Source: Saccoglossus kowalevskii (taxonomy: Eukaryota; Hemichordata; Enteropneusta; Harrimaniidae). Taken from it: a stretch of 32,103 bases of DNA. The stretch covers positions 61,292 through 93,394 of the forward strand of contig NW_003154244.1 of assembly GCF_000003605.2 (NCBI RefSeq), given 5' to 3'. Both the position numbers and the translations under genes were made by a program. This document shows positions 1 to 10,364 of the stretch, piece after piece (within the stretch, counting starts at the first letter, position 1; each line of letters begins with the position of its first letter). The notes under the pieces were generated by a model. It saw only the letters and a program-made list of their open reading frames with translations, was not told where the DNA came from and made no database searches.

Positions 1-1012
1 CGCAGTACCACTATGTTCATTACATGGCTAGTGGTTACAAATGTCATGAACTGTGTTAAATAAATTGAAGCACTTTAACGGAGTTTGGTAAAAACACATT
101 GGAAGGTGCATGATATAGTCAGAAGTGATTGTGGCAAATATATGCATTGATGCATGCATGGATGGATGGATGCACTGGTGCCATGGGAAGCATGCTACAT
201 CTGGAAAAGAGACACTTTAGTTTTGGTCGAGAAGTGATGCCTTGTTGCGGCTGCAGGGGCAGCGTTTAAATATTTACAAGGAATGGTGACAATTCAGTCA
301 TGGTGAGTAGTTGTTATGAAGCATGAGACTAAAATGCCACTCTCATCATTATGGTATGATAAACATCCAAAAGTTGTGAATTGTTACTGTGGCAAAGATA
401 CAACCTGATGAATACCTACTGGTGACAGATTTGTTATTAATTAATGCATGTAGTGGTTACCAATATGTAGGTGAGGCAAAGATGAGAAACTAGTGACAGA
501 GATGCCAAAAGCTGGATTCTGGATTCAGTTCGTCTGATAATTTCGGTGGCCAAGAAATAAGACGAGATTTTGTGTTGACTGAGTGAATAAAAGATGCATA
601 CCCACTGCTTGTAATCGACGAGTCTCTAGACAGATTGTCTGGTGTTCAGTGTTACCAAACTTCGCATATACCATCTCGTTACAGGCAAATGGTAATGGTC
701 ACAGATGAACAGTTAAATTTAGCATTTGTGAGACGAAGTGTACTCGGTTGCAATTGGTAATGGTTATGAATTGTTTCCTGTTCCTGTGTTAAGAAAAATA
801 TTTCGAGGCATGTTCTAGTTCGCTCCACACGTTTTCAAATAGAAAAAATATAACAACTGATTAGTCAATATATCTGAATTTAGCAACGATGACCAATTTG
901 ACTGGTATTTGAATGTATCGCCAGTGACCATGGTGCACCGCGGTGCACGATATCACTCAACACAGGAAAAACCAAACTATATCAATTCTTTCTACTCTCG
1001 GGTTCTCTACAC
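1..1012. other. Non-coding stretch, nothing recognised
   Basis: No open frame of useful length, splice-bounded exon or RNA gene is visible. There is a short GATG/GCAT-rich simple patch near 140-170. The stretch may be decayed repeat or intergenic DNA. I see nothing that names it. Confidence 0.5.
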
Positions 1013-1600
1013 GTGTCAGGGGGGAAACTCGTCTCGTCTCTCTATCGCGTCCCCTTGAGGTACGGGATCGGGAAAGTCACTTATACTTTACAGTCAAATA
1101 AGGCACACACAACGAAATACGTTTCAGCTCTCGTCTTAGTCGGTCAATCGAGCACTCTATAAGACACAGCGCCCTGGGGAAAAGTCCCCAAGACTATCAC
1201 AAGGCTGACCCAAGACTCTCTTCGACTGCGTCAACACTCGCCCCAAGTCTCTCCAGGACTGCCCACGACTCTCAGACTGCGTCTATCGTGCTCTGCTCCC
1301 CAAGACCAACTCAAACTCTCTTTATTCATTTTCAAAACTCTAACCAATTACAAAGCAGTAAAAAGACTCTAGGGCGTAACCTTCAATCATAAAGCCAATC
1401 ACACTAAGTACTGAATACGTCGTATCTTTTGATTAATCGTTCACTACATTAATAACTATGGATACCAACTGTCAGAATCGCGACGGATATCTCGTAATTA
1501 GTTCCAAATCACTGAGCCAAGTTCCGTCCAAAACTTCAAATAGGCCTAAACGATGACAGACATAACACAGCAATTCAGCTAATAATCAACTAATTAAGTC
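1013..1600. repeat. Dispersed repeat, copy A
   Basis: This block aligns in direct orientation with 3199-3639. Shared landmarks in order are TTGAGGTAC, a GGGAAAGTCACTTA block, CTTTACAGTCAAATA, ACAACGAAATACGTTTCA, CCAATCACACTAAGTACTGA, CGATTAATCGTTCACTA-like sequence, TAGTTCCAAATCACTGAG and CAGAYATAACACA. Copy A carries an extra CT-rich segment at about 1170-1370 (repeated AAGACTCTC / GACTGCGTC words) that is absent or shortened in copy B. No coding frame is kept. Copy B lies inside a Harbinger-like element, so this may be the decayed interior of a relative whose ends are no longer recognisable. Confidence 0.75.
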
Positions 1601-2952
1601 GGTCAACAGATACGCAAAACCAAATTCATGACAGATGCCTCTCGATTAGACTTTTCTTTCTTACCCTGTAGAAGATCATGTAACTATACCGGATCGGATT
1701 TCATAACCAAGTTGTGTAACTGACTACAAACGGCATAAGACATGTATGAAAAGTGATGAGAAACAACATGATAAGACAAACTGCTACTACGATCGCAAAT
1801 TAATTGGCGGACAAATGAAATGAGCAAACGTCTCTGGTTCTCGATATAACTAGAAAAAATAGGACTATTTAAAGTCTGTAGAAGCGACTAAAATAGACTA
1901 TAGTTGAACTATGGTGAACAATATCCGTGAAATTTGGCTACGTCATTGACATCCGTGATATTGAACTTGACACCATTACTGCTTTAATTGTGTTATTTCT
2001 TTAATTCTTTATTGTTTATTATTTCCTATCATTTACTTGTTCAAATATTAAATCTAAACTTCTATTCATTTACCTCTTATTATGTGATGGATTGTTTGAA
2101 GAAATTGGATTTATTTCAGTTGGTTTCGTTTTTTTTAAAGAGAAATACTAAATTGATATCCAAAAAAACACTCGGACAAAATATATAATTATTAAATAAG
2201 GCGATCTGAACTTTTTATGAGTATGTGTCCACGAGTTATATGATAACATTCACCGGCCTGACCTAGGGTTATATTTAAAGCGAACATTTAAGGTCATGCT
2301 GCTGAAGGTCTCTTGGCATCATATTCAGAATGTGTATTTGCGATGTAGAGACGTGGCGTGTGTGGAAAACGTTGTACTGAGGTAAGTGGAACTAAAAATA
2401 GTAACTCCAAGTGCAGTATTATGTATTGGGTGTTACATATAGTAATACGGTTGTTAGGGACGATAACAAAACACAGCTCACGAACGACTTTGTCATATCC
2501 TGTCATATTATCGATTACGTATCTTTGTCAGGATAGTCGGTAGCTCTATGTCAGTAGCCGCCTACATATCTGGAATTGGGTTCAATGTTCACATAAAATA
2601 AACAGAATGAAACAAATAAAAATAAATAGATTTAAGCATAGAAATGATAGCTCGAAAAACTGCTTGTGGTATATATGGAGAAATATTCGTTTTTGTTGAT
2701 ATATATACATACATAGTGACGCCCGTCTACTATTTTCATAACTTACATTAATATAAGTTTTCACAAATTAAGGTTACAGAAAGGGGTGTGTGTATTAACT
2801 GTACAACGCCTTCCCATTTCTATAAGTTACAACTTTGTATAGAGTTATATGGGCATACCTAGACTGGGATGTTTATATATCTATATTTTGCATTCTTTGG
2901 TAGAATCATAGACCTTAAAAAGGTCTATGGTAGAATTCATTATACATACTTA
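1601..2952. other. AT-rich intergenic stretch, no gene
   Basis: Only short chance open frames occur, on both strands, with no recognisable domain or splice pattern. The one structure noted is the hairpin at 2907-2929, listed separately. Confidence 0.5.
2907..2929. repeat. Perfect short hairpin
   Basis: Ten-base arms CATAGACCTT and AAGGTCTATG surround a three-base AAA loop. The hairpin is flanked by the imperfect direct repeat TGGTAGAATCAT / TGGTAGAATTCAT. It lies immediately upstream of the Harbinger-like element that starts at 2953. It could be the footprint of a small insertion; function unknown. Confidence 0.6.
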
Positions 2953-4028
2953 GGGAATGACCATCTATTGTTCCTGACGGGGGGGGGGGCAGCATATTTC
3001 CCAAAGCCACGGGGGGGGGGGCAGTGACCTTTTATCAAGGCTGAAGGGGGGCCGAATATTTTTCTCTTAGAAATTTTACTTACTTTACGCCTTTTTATTG
3101 AACACAAAGTAAATAAACTGAATATATTTATAATATAATAAATAAAAATATACATATAGAAAGATTTAAAATTTAAAAGTATCCATTATTGTAAAACAGG
3201 TGTCATGGGGAATTTTTCGTCGTGTGTCTATTACGTTGGCTTGAGGTACCGGACCGGGAAAGTCACTTAAGCTTTACAGTCAAATAGACGCACACAACGA
3301 AATACGTTTCAATAGCTAGTCTTTAGCCACATCGAGAGCGCCTCAAGGCAAACTGCCTCGTCAGAGACTTACAAAAAAGTTTAAAGACATAAGGCGTAAC
3401 CTTCACACATTCAACTTGCAATAGCCAATCACACTAAGTACTGAACACGTCATATCTTTCGATTAATCGTTCACTATATTAATAACTGCAAATACCAAAC
3501 TGCCAGAAATAGTAGTCCGGATGGCGATGGTTATATCGTATTTAGTTCCAAATCACTGAGTCAAGTTACGTCCAGGACCTCGCATGAGCCTAAATGATGA
3601 CAGATATAACACATTCACTAGTAACCAGCTAAATAAGTCTTTCTTCAGGCAAATGTGTAGAACTGTTAATATAAATTTCAAAATATTATATGTCAATTTG
3701 TGTATTTTTACTTCACAGAAATTGCAGATTGCTTGTAGTAGTGTTTATTTATCAAAATGCTTTTTCGAGGCGACAGTTTTATCTCTACTGTTTATAGTAA
3801 AACATTTTATCTGATAAAGATAAAGTGTATATCCACAAAGTAGACAGACTGAAGTATTTTTGTTTCGTCATATATACATGTAAAAGTTCAATAAAAACAC
3901 ATGAATATATATATAGAGAGAGGGGGTTACAAATTTTCATTTTTTTCTAAAGGGGACACCCATTGATTTTTTTGAAAAAGCACTGAGAATTGCCAGACCC
4001 CCATTAGAAATAATAAATGGTCATTCCC
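2953..4028. mobile_element. Harbinger-like non-autonomous DNA element 1
   Basis: The left end GGGAATGACCATCTATT is matched in inverted orientation by AATAAATGGTCATTCCC at the right end, with similarity running on for about 30 bases. Both ends are flanked by TTA (2950-2952 and 4029-4031). A 3-bp TTA/TAA duplication with ends starting GG is characteristic of the PIF/Harbinger superfamily, so assignment is by structure only. No transposase frame is present. The interior holds 11-base G runs (2979-2989, 3011-3021) and copy B of the dispersed repeat. The right end lies about 100 bases before the splice acceptor of the first UNC93-like gene. Confidence 0.7.
3199..3639. repeat. Dispersed repeat, copy B (inside element 1)
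   Basis: Direct-orientation homologue of 1013-1600, with a deletion of the CT-rich middle part. It is entirely contained in the 2953-4028 element. Confidence 0.75.
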
Positions 4029-4131
4029 TTATTGAGAATTTCTGGAGAACTACTTATTTAATTTTAAATAACTGATCAAATCTCAATTAACTTTAACGTT
4101 AATGAATTATATATTCGTTATATTTTTTATC

Positions 4132-4133
4132 AG
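4132..4133 (+). other. Predicted 3' splice site in the 5' UTR of UNC93-like gene 1
   Basis: A T-rich tract ending TTTTTTATCAG precedes the start codon by 14 bases. The second UNC93-like gene has the same arrangement: ACTTTCAG ending at 11118, 16 bases before its ATG. This suggests that both genes have an untranslated first exon further upstream, which I could not locate. Confidence 0.5.
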
Positions 4134-4147
4134 ATACTAAATTTACG

Positions 4148-6087
4148 ATGGATTTGAAGAACGAACATTTAAATACGGGAATCATCTACAAACCGTCTCG
4201 AGAAGATGGAAATGAAGAGGAAATTATCGATGAAAAAACAGAAATGTTGGACATTAAGAATCAGTCTGTTTATGTTGGTAGGCAAATTTGCACAGAGGAA
4301 ATGCAGACAGATAAAGAGAAAAAGAAAGAAAAAACGAAAATTGTAAAAAATATGCTTGTACTGTGTACAGTTTTTACATTCTTGTTTACAGCGTTCAACG
4401 GTCTAGTCAATCTACAAAGCAGTATAAACTGTGACGATGGTTTAGGATTTGCGTCTTTAGCCTGTATGTATGCCTTTATGATTGTATCTGCTGTATTACT
4501 ACCTTCCATTGCAATCAATACATTTGGTACAAAATGGACATTAGTGATCAGTATGGTATTCTATGTAATTTACACTGCTGCCAACTACTACCCTATGTGG
4601 TACATTCTTATGACAGCTTCAGCTTTCCTTGGAATTGCAGCTGCTCCTCTGTGGACGTGCCAGGCTATGTATATCACCACCATCAGTATCCAGTACGCCA
4701 ATATCAATGATGAAGACTGGCAAAATACAGTAAATCGCAATGTTGGCATATTTTCGATGACTTTAAAGAGTAGCCAAATATTTGGAAATATACTTTCTTC
4801 AGTAGTTCTTGGACTTTCTGATGATCGTAACACTACTTCGTTTAACGATGTAACATATACGTGTGGGGCTAATGACTGCCAGGAAACTGAAGGTAACCAG
4901 ACAACATTTTGTGACTTACCTCCACAGAATTTAACAACTATTTTACTAACTCTGTATGTGGCATGTGGTGTTATAGCTATTATTATTACAGTTATATTTC
5001 TCGACAAACTGAAAGTAGGACAAGAACCAAAGGAACAGAAACAGTCATGTGATCTATTATTGGCCACTATCAAACTTTTGAAAGATGATAGAATATGGTT
5101 CGTCATTCCAATGTCGGTGTGTAGTGGTATAGAAATGGCCGTTATTACAGGAGTCTTTGTGAAAGTGAGTGAAGTCTAATACTTACAATACTACATTATT
5201 ATTGTGTACATTGTTAACACATGCGAATTGGTCCAGCTGTTTAGCTTCTCAACACAAAAAATGTTACATTATTATTTTTTACAGTCTTATGTATCATGCG
5301 TCATTGGAGTCAATATGGTTGGTTATGTTATGATATGTTACGGTGTTAGTAACACTGTTTTCTGTGTCATCGCTGGACGTGTGGCGACATACATAGGCCG
5401 CGTGACCTTGGTTGCCATAGGTGGAGCAATGTTAGTATCACTCTCTATATCCTTGTTGCTTTGGGAGCCACGTGCAGAGCAGATGCCAGTCTACTTTATT
5501 ATTGCTGCTGGGTGGGGACTGGCTGATGCTATATGGCAGACACAGATGTATAGTGAGTTAAAATGAATTCGTAATTGTAATATTTATAGTTACTTAGTTA
5601 CAGAATATATAAGGTGAATCATGACATTCAAACAATTTTCTGAGTATGCATTTCTCTGACGTCACATCCGTCACCAGATTTGAAAACAACTGATTGTGGC
5701 AACAAACAATTATTATACTGTGGTCATTGCTATTTATCATCAGTAAGTTAGAATATAATATTATGGGATATCCATGTTAGCACAACTATAACCAACTCAC
5801 ACACTGATCATCAATCAAAATATCATAGTGGTTTCTTTTCTATCCTTGCAGCTATATATGGTGTGTTATTCCCTGATAATCAGGAAGCAAGTTACTCTAA
5901 CTGTAAACTATGGGAATCTATAGGATTTGCAGTTTCCTTTGCATATAGCATATTTATATGCGTCTATATCAACCTGCTGATCCTTATAGGAATGCTAATA
6001 CTAGCTGTAATTTGTTATTTTGTCGTGGAATACAACATATGGAAAAACAGTAACAACATTAGGAAATATAGCTGCAAGCAGCAGTGA
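4148..6087 (+). CDS. UNC93A-like: UNC93A-like multi-pass membrane protein, gene 1 (three coding exons)
   Basis: Coding exons are 4148-5164, 5285-5552 and 5852-6087, giving 506 aa. Splice sites are AAA|GTGAGT, TTTTTACAG, TATA|GTGAGT and CCTTGCAG, with intron phases 0 and 1. The start is the first in-frame ATG after the UTR acceptor and has A at -3 and G at +4. Residues 1-65 are a charged, probably cytosolic tail. Hydrophobic segments follow from about 68, with the family-typical NLQSSINCDDGLG block at 88-100 and GTKWTLV near 127. A cysteine-bearing loop (CGANDC at 239-244) contains the sequons NTT, NQT and NLT. Exon 3 carries IYGVLF and LWESIGF. UNC93 proteins are MFS-like with about 11-12 membrane segments. 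The UNC93A branch has no settled function; the trafficking of nucleic-acid-sensing TLRs is known for UNC93B1 and should not be assumed here. The last residues (YSCKQQ) overlap a dispersed repeat. Confidence 0.9.
5658..5665. promoter_or_regulatory. CRE-type palindrome in intron 2 of UNC93-like gene 1
   Basis: TGACGTCA is the exact cAMP-response-element octamer and is followed by CATCC. A single octamer in an intron can occur by chance, so it is recorded as a site only. Confidence 0.2.
6067..6087 (+). repeat. GCTGCAAGCAGC dispersed motif at the end of gene 1
   Basis: TATAGCTGCAAGCAGC plus the following five bases recurs at 14036-14056 with one difference in 21 bases. A second patch of similarity follows each copy: GAATCACGTTGCTATG here and GAACACGTTGCATG there. 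The motif contains the palindrome GCTGC-AA-GCAGC. Here it encodes the final residues and the stop codon of UNC93-like gene 1. Confidence 0.65.
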
Positions 6088-6386
6088 TCAACTTATAGGC
6101 TGTTGAATCACGTTGCTATGAATACTTCAATGGCTGCTTTGGACACACTCACAAACAAACAATCGGCACAATATGCTCTTTCCGGGTTTGTTGGATATTG
6201 CTGACATTTTTTTATGACATGCTAAAACATGACTTGCATAGTGTTGGTGAAATACCGTGCACAATATGACAATCCTCTTTAGAGCTACATGCTCATCAAA
6301 TATCTGTCAGATACATAAACAGTTCTCTACATATGAGAATGTCAGAATTTGACTGTTGACTTATTAAGTCCAACCAAAATTAGTAT

Positions 6387-6392
6387 AATAAA
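6387..6392 (+). promoter_or_regulatory. Poly(A) signal candidate, UNC93-like gene 1
   Basis: AATAAA lies about 300 bases after the stop codon and just before the small inverted-repeat element at 6412. Confidence 0.45.
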
Positions 6393-6411
6393 AATGACAA
6401 ATCACTTTTAA

Positions 6412-6570
6412 GTGACGAGAGGGTCGTCACCTGCGCACGCACGGGAATAGAGTCCCAAGCGACAATAACAACACGCGCTAAAAACGCAAAGGCTCATGGG
6501 TAGACGCTTGTTTGTAAACAATGACACGCCATGGCCATCTGACGCATGCGCAGGTGACGACTTCCCCCAC
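6412..6570. mobile_element. Small inverted-repeat element (MITE-like)
   Basis: The left arm is 6412-6440 and the right arm 6544-6570. They share GTCGTCACCTGCGCA followed by a Y-GC end, and both outer ends begin GTG on the inward strand. The element is about 160 bp with no coding capacity. A related single end (GAGTCGTCACCTGCG) is at 23947-23968 in VWA8 intron 1, so this is a dispersed family. No clear target duplication was found, so the superfamily is not assigned. Confidence 0.6.
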
Positions 6571-8099
6571 TAGCTCCAACACAGATGATGATTAATGGTC
6601 GGCGTATGAATCAAGAAATCAACTGAGTACAATACCATAAGGAATTGGATAGAAAATATACATGAAGGTTCAGTGATTTAAAAACAAACAAATGCATGGA
6701 AAATATTCAAACTTCACAAACATTTACATAAAAAACTAAACTTTTCATGAACAATGCATGACAAATTGTGACCCTCCCACACGTTATAGGTTTAAAGCTA
6801 AGTATTCAAATAATAAATATGTAACAAAGCATATTTTCAACACAGTGCTGATTTTAATATTTAAATTTATCATATTTAAGGCATTATGATTACTGAGTAT
6901 ATAACTTATGTTTATTACGAGTTTCAATGAAATTTCAATGATATTAATTAATAACAATTATATATATATATTTCCATATATTTATATTACTTATAAAATA
7001 TGGCGAATTGACATAAAAGCGATATTATTGTAAATCGCAAATATATACACTCATTTGTCAATAAATAATGTACTGAACATCCAACAATAGTTGCTATACT
7101 TAAATCGCTTGACATGATATTGTTTAGTTTATTGTGTGCAAATAAATAGTCAATGAGATATTTATATTAAGAAATTTATTTAATTCATTTATGAATACTT
7201 CCAATCTGATTAAAAACAAAAGTAATAACAAATAAAAATAAAAATAAAATAGGTTTATAGCCAAAATAATTAAAGCCCGTACACTACATCAGATTTTAAT
7301 CAGATTGGAATACTTCAAGACACATCACACAACAGTATAAGGGTGTATCCCGCCTTTGTCAACCCTTCTACTCACCAACCCATCAGTTCACTTCAACTCT
7401 AGGCTCCCCCTGTTACATGTGTTTGGGGTTTGGGGTATTTTGGTCCAGTAAGTATCAATGTAGGATTTTCGTAGTATACCAAGGCTGAACCTTGATCGTA
7501 TATAAATTATACTACATGCATTAGGTACATTTAACACTTCAAGGTGAATTAAGGATAAGCTTTGGATATCGATGATAACAAATATACATGGATAGTTGCA
7601 TTGCCCTATACGAAATCTTCTGTGTGAATAGAGCGAATATTATTATTGTGTATTGAACAAAAAATGGAAAAATATCACAAATATGATGTTATTTGCTGTT
7701 CACGACTATTTCTTATACACCTACTCAACCATTTGAGTGTTTTTTGTTCTTAGTTCTTTTATAAACAGAACTACAATGAGTATTTAGTGAGCTAATGGGA
7801 GTGATTTTTGCTATTTTCGAAGAAATTCTGAGCAGAATTCGTCCATGAAATGCTTTTTACGCATATTTTGGATGGGTTAACCGTTATTGTAAAAATTGAT
7901 ATACCTTTCCTTTGAAATTCTATTTCAAATTGAGCATTTCATAAAAGAATTGTTTTTAAAGTCCCATACGGTGGCATCCTACACAACCCTTCTGTCACCA
8001 TATTCATCGAGAATTACGTGCATCTTGCTTTCCCAAGCATCGTCAATAGCAGGCATATCATGGGCGTATGCCCTGCCAAACGCGGTTATGTTCATAAAT
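6571..8099. other. AT-rich intergenic stretch
   Basis: No gene was recognised. It contains TATATA runs near 6960 and an inverted repeat at 7196-7311, listed separately. Short open frames near 7896-8140 have no recognisable domain. Confidence 0.5.
7196..7311. repeat. Inverted repeat around an AT-rich spacer
   Basis: TTCCAATCTGATTAAAA (about 7200-7216) and its reverse complement TTTTAATCAGATTGGAA (about 7291-7307) form 17-base perfect arms. The flanks ATACTT and TACTT extend the match imperfectly. This could be a small MITE or a hairpin-forming remnant. Confidence 0.55.
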
Positions 8100-8165
8100 C
8101 AGGGGCGGATACAGGATTTTTTTACGAAAGCAAATTGAATAAATCTTTCAACGGGGGGGGGGGGG
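8100..8165 (+). mobile_element. Truncated hAT-type terminus
   Basis: CAGGGGCGGATACAGGATTT followed by a T run and then a 13-base G run (8153-8165) resembles the CAGGGG-type ends seen on many non-autonomous hAT elements in animal genomes. That resemblance is from memory of the family and was not searched. No inverted partner end is visible nearby, so this is a fragment or solo end. Confidence 0.4.
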
Positions 8166-8341
8166 TTTCCTTCTACTCCGACGCTAATAGCATGAAGGAG
8201 CGAGATGACACGTTTGCAATCTGGAGACAGGTTCATCCAAATAACACCGATGACAAGGCGATGACCCCAGTAAACCTCAAGGAAAACGAATACTTGTATA
8301 TTGTAAGGATGCACTTAACGCGTTTGTAGACAGTGTAATAA

Positions 8342-9633
8342 GGCCACACTGATTTAATTTTATGGATGACATCCTCTTAAGATCCCAAAACTAATGCGAG
8401 AGGGCGAAAAAAAAAATTTGGCCAAAAAAAAAAAATGCTGCTAAAACTACAGGACTACGGAGCTATTATTACGAATTTAACCACAGTGTATCAAAAAAAA
8501 ACAAGTCTTTATTTGTAGGAGGCACATGTTGATGTACACATTTCGTATTGTATTACTGTCACAGGTATCATCACCTTTGATTTTGAAAAGGCAAGAGGAT
8601 AAGGCAGATGTTAGCATTGCCAAAGGCATACACATCAACTCAATAATAAAGAAAAACTTACTGTGTTGTATTGAAAAAAAAATAATTAAAAATGAACAAT
8701 AAGTTTGTCAAAGGCAACCTGGAAATTAACTTCTTTGACATTCAAACTACAGCTTTTAAAGTGACACTTCAGATAGACTAAGTGTAGACACAATTGCTCT
8801 AGAACTACATGTACTTCAACTATGTAACAAATTATAAGAGGCTCGATATTGAAAAAAAACACCAACAGAGAGTCAACAAAAATTTGGATGCAGAAAATTA
8901 TGTACATGTATCTTGATGAAAATGCGTCATATGATCAAAATATTACTGAATGTGTGTGCAAGCAAATTATCCGAATCAGAAAATGAAAAAAAATAAGAAG
9001 AAAAGGGGACTTCGGCCAAGGAGCTTCTGCTGCTTTTGTTGCAGTTTTGTCGACTTCAATGCGGACAAAGCAACCGAACTGATTTGTCGCCTGACTGACT
9101 TTTAGGCCACCATACACCTCCACTCCTCTCCCATTTCTCTCATCGTTGCAGAAGAAACGCGGGACAGCCACTCTGGACAATATGTTTTTAAAGTTGTCTG
9201 GGCAAAACTCGCTTGCCGCTACCGACCTCTCGTATAGCTGTGTAAACGTCTCCCTGGCCAACGTCAATTGCGTACCAGTCTACAACAATCCCTCCGTTTC
9301 ACCTCTGAACTTTTATGCTCACGTATTTTGGTGGTGTGGTCGCCATGTTGGATCATTTATGGCAAAATGTGCATGTTTTAAGGCAATCTCTTTCCCATGG
9401 GTCTTTTCGCTTTACGTAACGCGCATCTAACTGTGCGGAGTTTGGTTTTGAGGTAGTCCAAAAGGAGTTTTACGACAAGTCGGCGCTTTGCGACAATGTG
9501 AGTCGGCAAGTTCCGGACAGAAAACCGATCTGTGGAGACTCGTCGTCGGAGATTTTTTTTTTTTTTTTTTTTGAGAACAGGCGAAAACTAATGCGCGCGC
9601 GGATGTCATCCATAAAATTAAATCGGTGTAGCC
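8342..9633. mobile_element. Harbinger-like non-autonomous DNA element 2
   Basis: The 33-base terminal inverted repeats (8342-8374 and 9601-9633) match at 31 of 33 positions; the left end begins GGCCACACTGATTTAATTTT. TAA flanks both ends (8339-8341 and 9634-9636), the duplication expected of PIF/Harbinger elements. The interior holds A-rich patches, a 20-base T run (9553-9572) and a 110-codon minus-strand frame of unknown nature, but no recognisable transposase or Myb-like protein. The right end is only 57 bases before the dead UNC93 exon at 9691. Confidence 0.8.
8935..9267 (-). CDS. Hypothetical 110-aa open frame inside element 2
   Basis: This is an open frame of 110 codons from ATG, mixed in composition over residues 1-85 (for example VAVPRFFCNDERNGRG) and then hydrophobic (LLIFFHFLIRIICL). 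I do not recognise it. It could be a captured fragment, a decayed element gene or chance. No splice signals, codon evidence or promoter supports expression. An overlapping plus-strand frame (9146-9430) is equally unsupported. Confidence 0.15.
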   Translation of the reverse strand: MTLARETFTQLYERSVAASEFCPDNFKNILSRVAVPRFFCNDERNGRGVEVYGGLKVSQATNQFGCFVRIEVDKTATKAAEAPWPKSPFLLIFFHFLIRIICLHTHSVIF

Positions 9634-9690
9634 TAATCATAATTTAACAAGTCATTCTGACCTCTATCCTCGCTTTTATTTTTCTTGCAG

Positions 9691-9783
9691 CTATTTAGGG
9701 TGTGCTATTTATTGATAATCAGGAAACAAGTTACTTTTTAAAGTATGAATTTCAAATCTGTAGTTGCGGTCTTTGCATATTGA
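9691..9783 (+). pseudogene. Dead last exon of a third UNC93-like copy
   Basis: Starting right after an intact acceptor (TTTTTCTTGCAG), the sequence follows exon 3 of UNC93-like gene 1. CTATTTAGGGTGTGCTATTT aligns with its CTATATATGGTGTGTTATTC, then GATAATCAGGAAACAAGTTAC with one change, then weaker similarity ending CTTTGCATAT. In the expected frame the second full codon is TAG, and the remainder drifts. The block DNQEtSY is nearer gene 1 (DNQEASY) than gene 2 (DDKEAAF). No matching exon 1 or 2 was found upstream, where the Harbinger-like element now sits. Confidence 0.8.
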
Positions 9784-9974
9784 TGTGTTCACCTGAAACA
9801 ACAATATAAATATTATTATGATTTATACTTAGGATAAGACAATATATAGCTATTTTTGGGATACGGTAGAATAATAGAATCATTGTCGTTTGTATTGTTT
9901 AATTATTAATACATGTACGTACTGATTGTGTAACCAGACAACAACCTCCTTGGCCACAATGACAGGTTCCTTTA
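9784..9974. other. AT-rich spacer
   Basis: Nothing was recognised between the dead exon and the next inverted-repeat element. Confidence 0.4.
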
Positions 9975-10361
9975 GGGACGACGTCAAAAGATCGATGTCG
10001 GAATAAAAACTTATTTGCTTTAGTTTGGGGTGGGGGTGGGGTTTTTTGACCTCAAAAAGTTTCCATCCTACAAAAACGATTTTATTTTTTAATGAAGTCA
10101 AAAAAACCTTGGAGTATTTGTAGTTCGTTTTTTTCTATCCAATCATGGACAAAAATAACAGGAAATTAAAAAAAAACACATCCAAGACGAGAAAATGGTT
10201 TGGTCCGAGTGTAAAGTCTTTTTACACCCACCCGGCAACCAACTGCTATGCCATACTACTGTCCGATTATCAATTTGTATTTAATGGTTAATGTAGTCTG
10301 ACGCCATGAGAAAAAAGTAAAAGAATTTTTTTATCCGACATCGATCTTTTGACGTCGTCCC
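9975..10361. mobile_element. Harbinger-like non-autonomous DNA element 3 (MITE)
   Basis: The 28-base perfect terminal inverted repeats (9975-10002 and 10334-10361) begin GGGACGACGTCAAAAGATCG and continue imperfectly into an A/T run. TTA flanks both ends (9972-9974 and 10362-10364). The size of 387 bp without coding capacity fits a MITE of the PIF/Harbinger type. Perfect arms suggest a younger insertion than element 1. Confidence 0.8.
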
Positions 10362-10364
10362 TTA

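Noticed and set aside
2979..3051. G-quadruplex cluster
   Set aside because: G runs of 11, 11 and 6 are separated by loops of more than 20 bases, which does not fit a canonical quadruplex. Runs of this kind may also be length-uncertain in the assembly.
2940..3155. Pro/Gly-rich 71-codon minus-strand frame
   Set aside because: It is produced by 11-base G runs in the Harbinger-like element.
1013..3639. Direct repeats as LTRs of a retroelement
   Set aside because: There is no primer-binding site, polypurine tract or gag/pol frame between them, and copy B lies inside a TIR element.
4588..5106. 172-codon antisense frame over UNC93-like gene 1
   Set aside because: It is a shadow of the conserved coding exon on the opposite strand. 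The same applies to 4270-4518, 11773-12003 and 12524-12916.
5204..5566. Independent 120-aa protein starting at 5204
   Set aside because: It is exon 2 of UNC93-like gene 1 preceded by intron sequence; the conserved part starts right after the acceptor at 5284.
8018..8329. 103-codon plus-strand frame
   Set aside because: It runs through a hAT-like terminus and a G run (giving GGGG in the translation) and has no recognisable domain.
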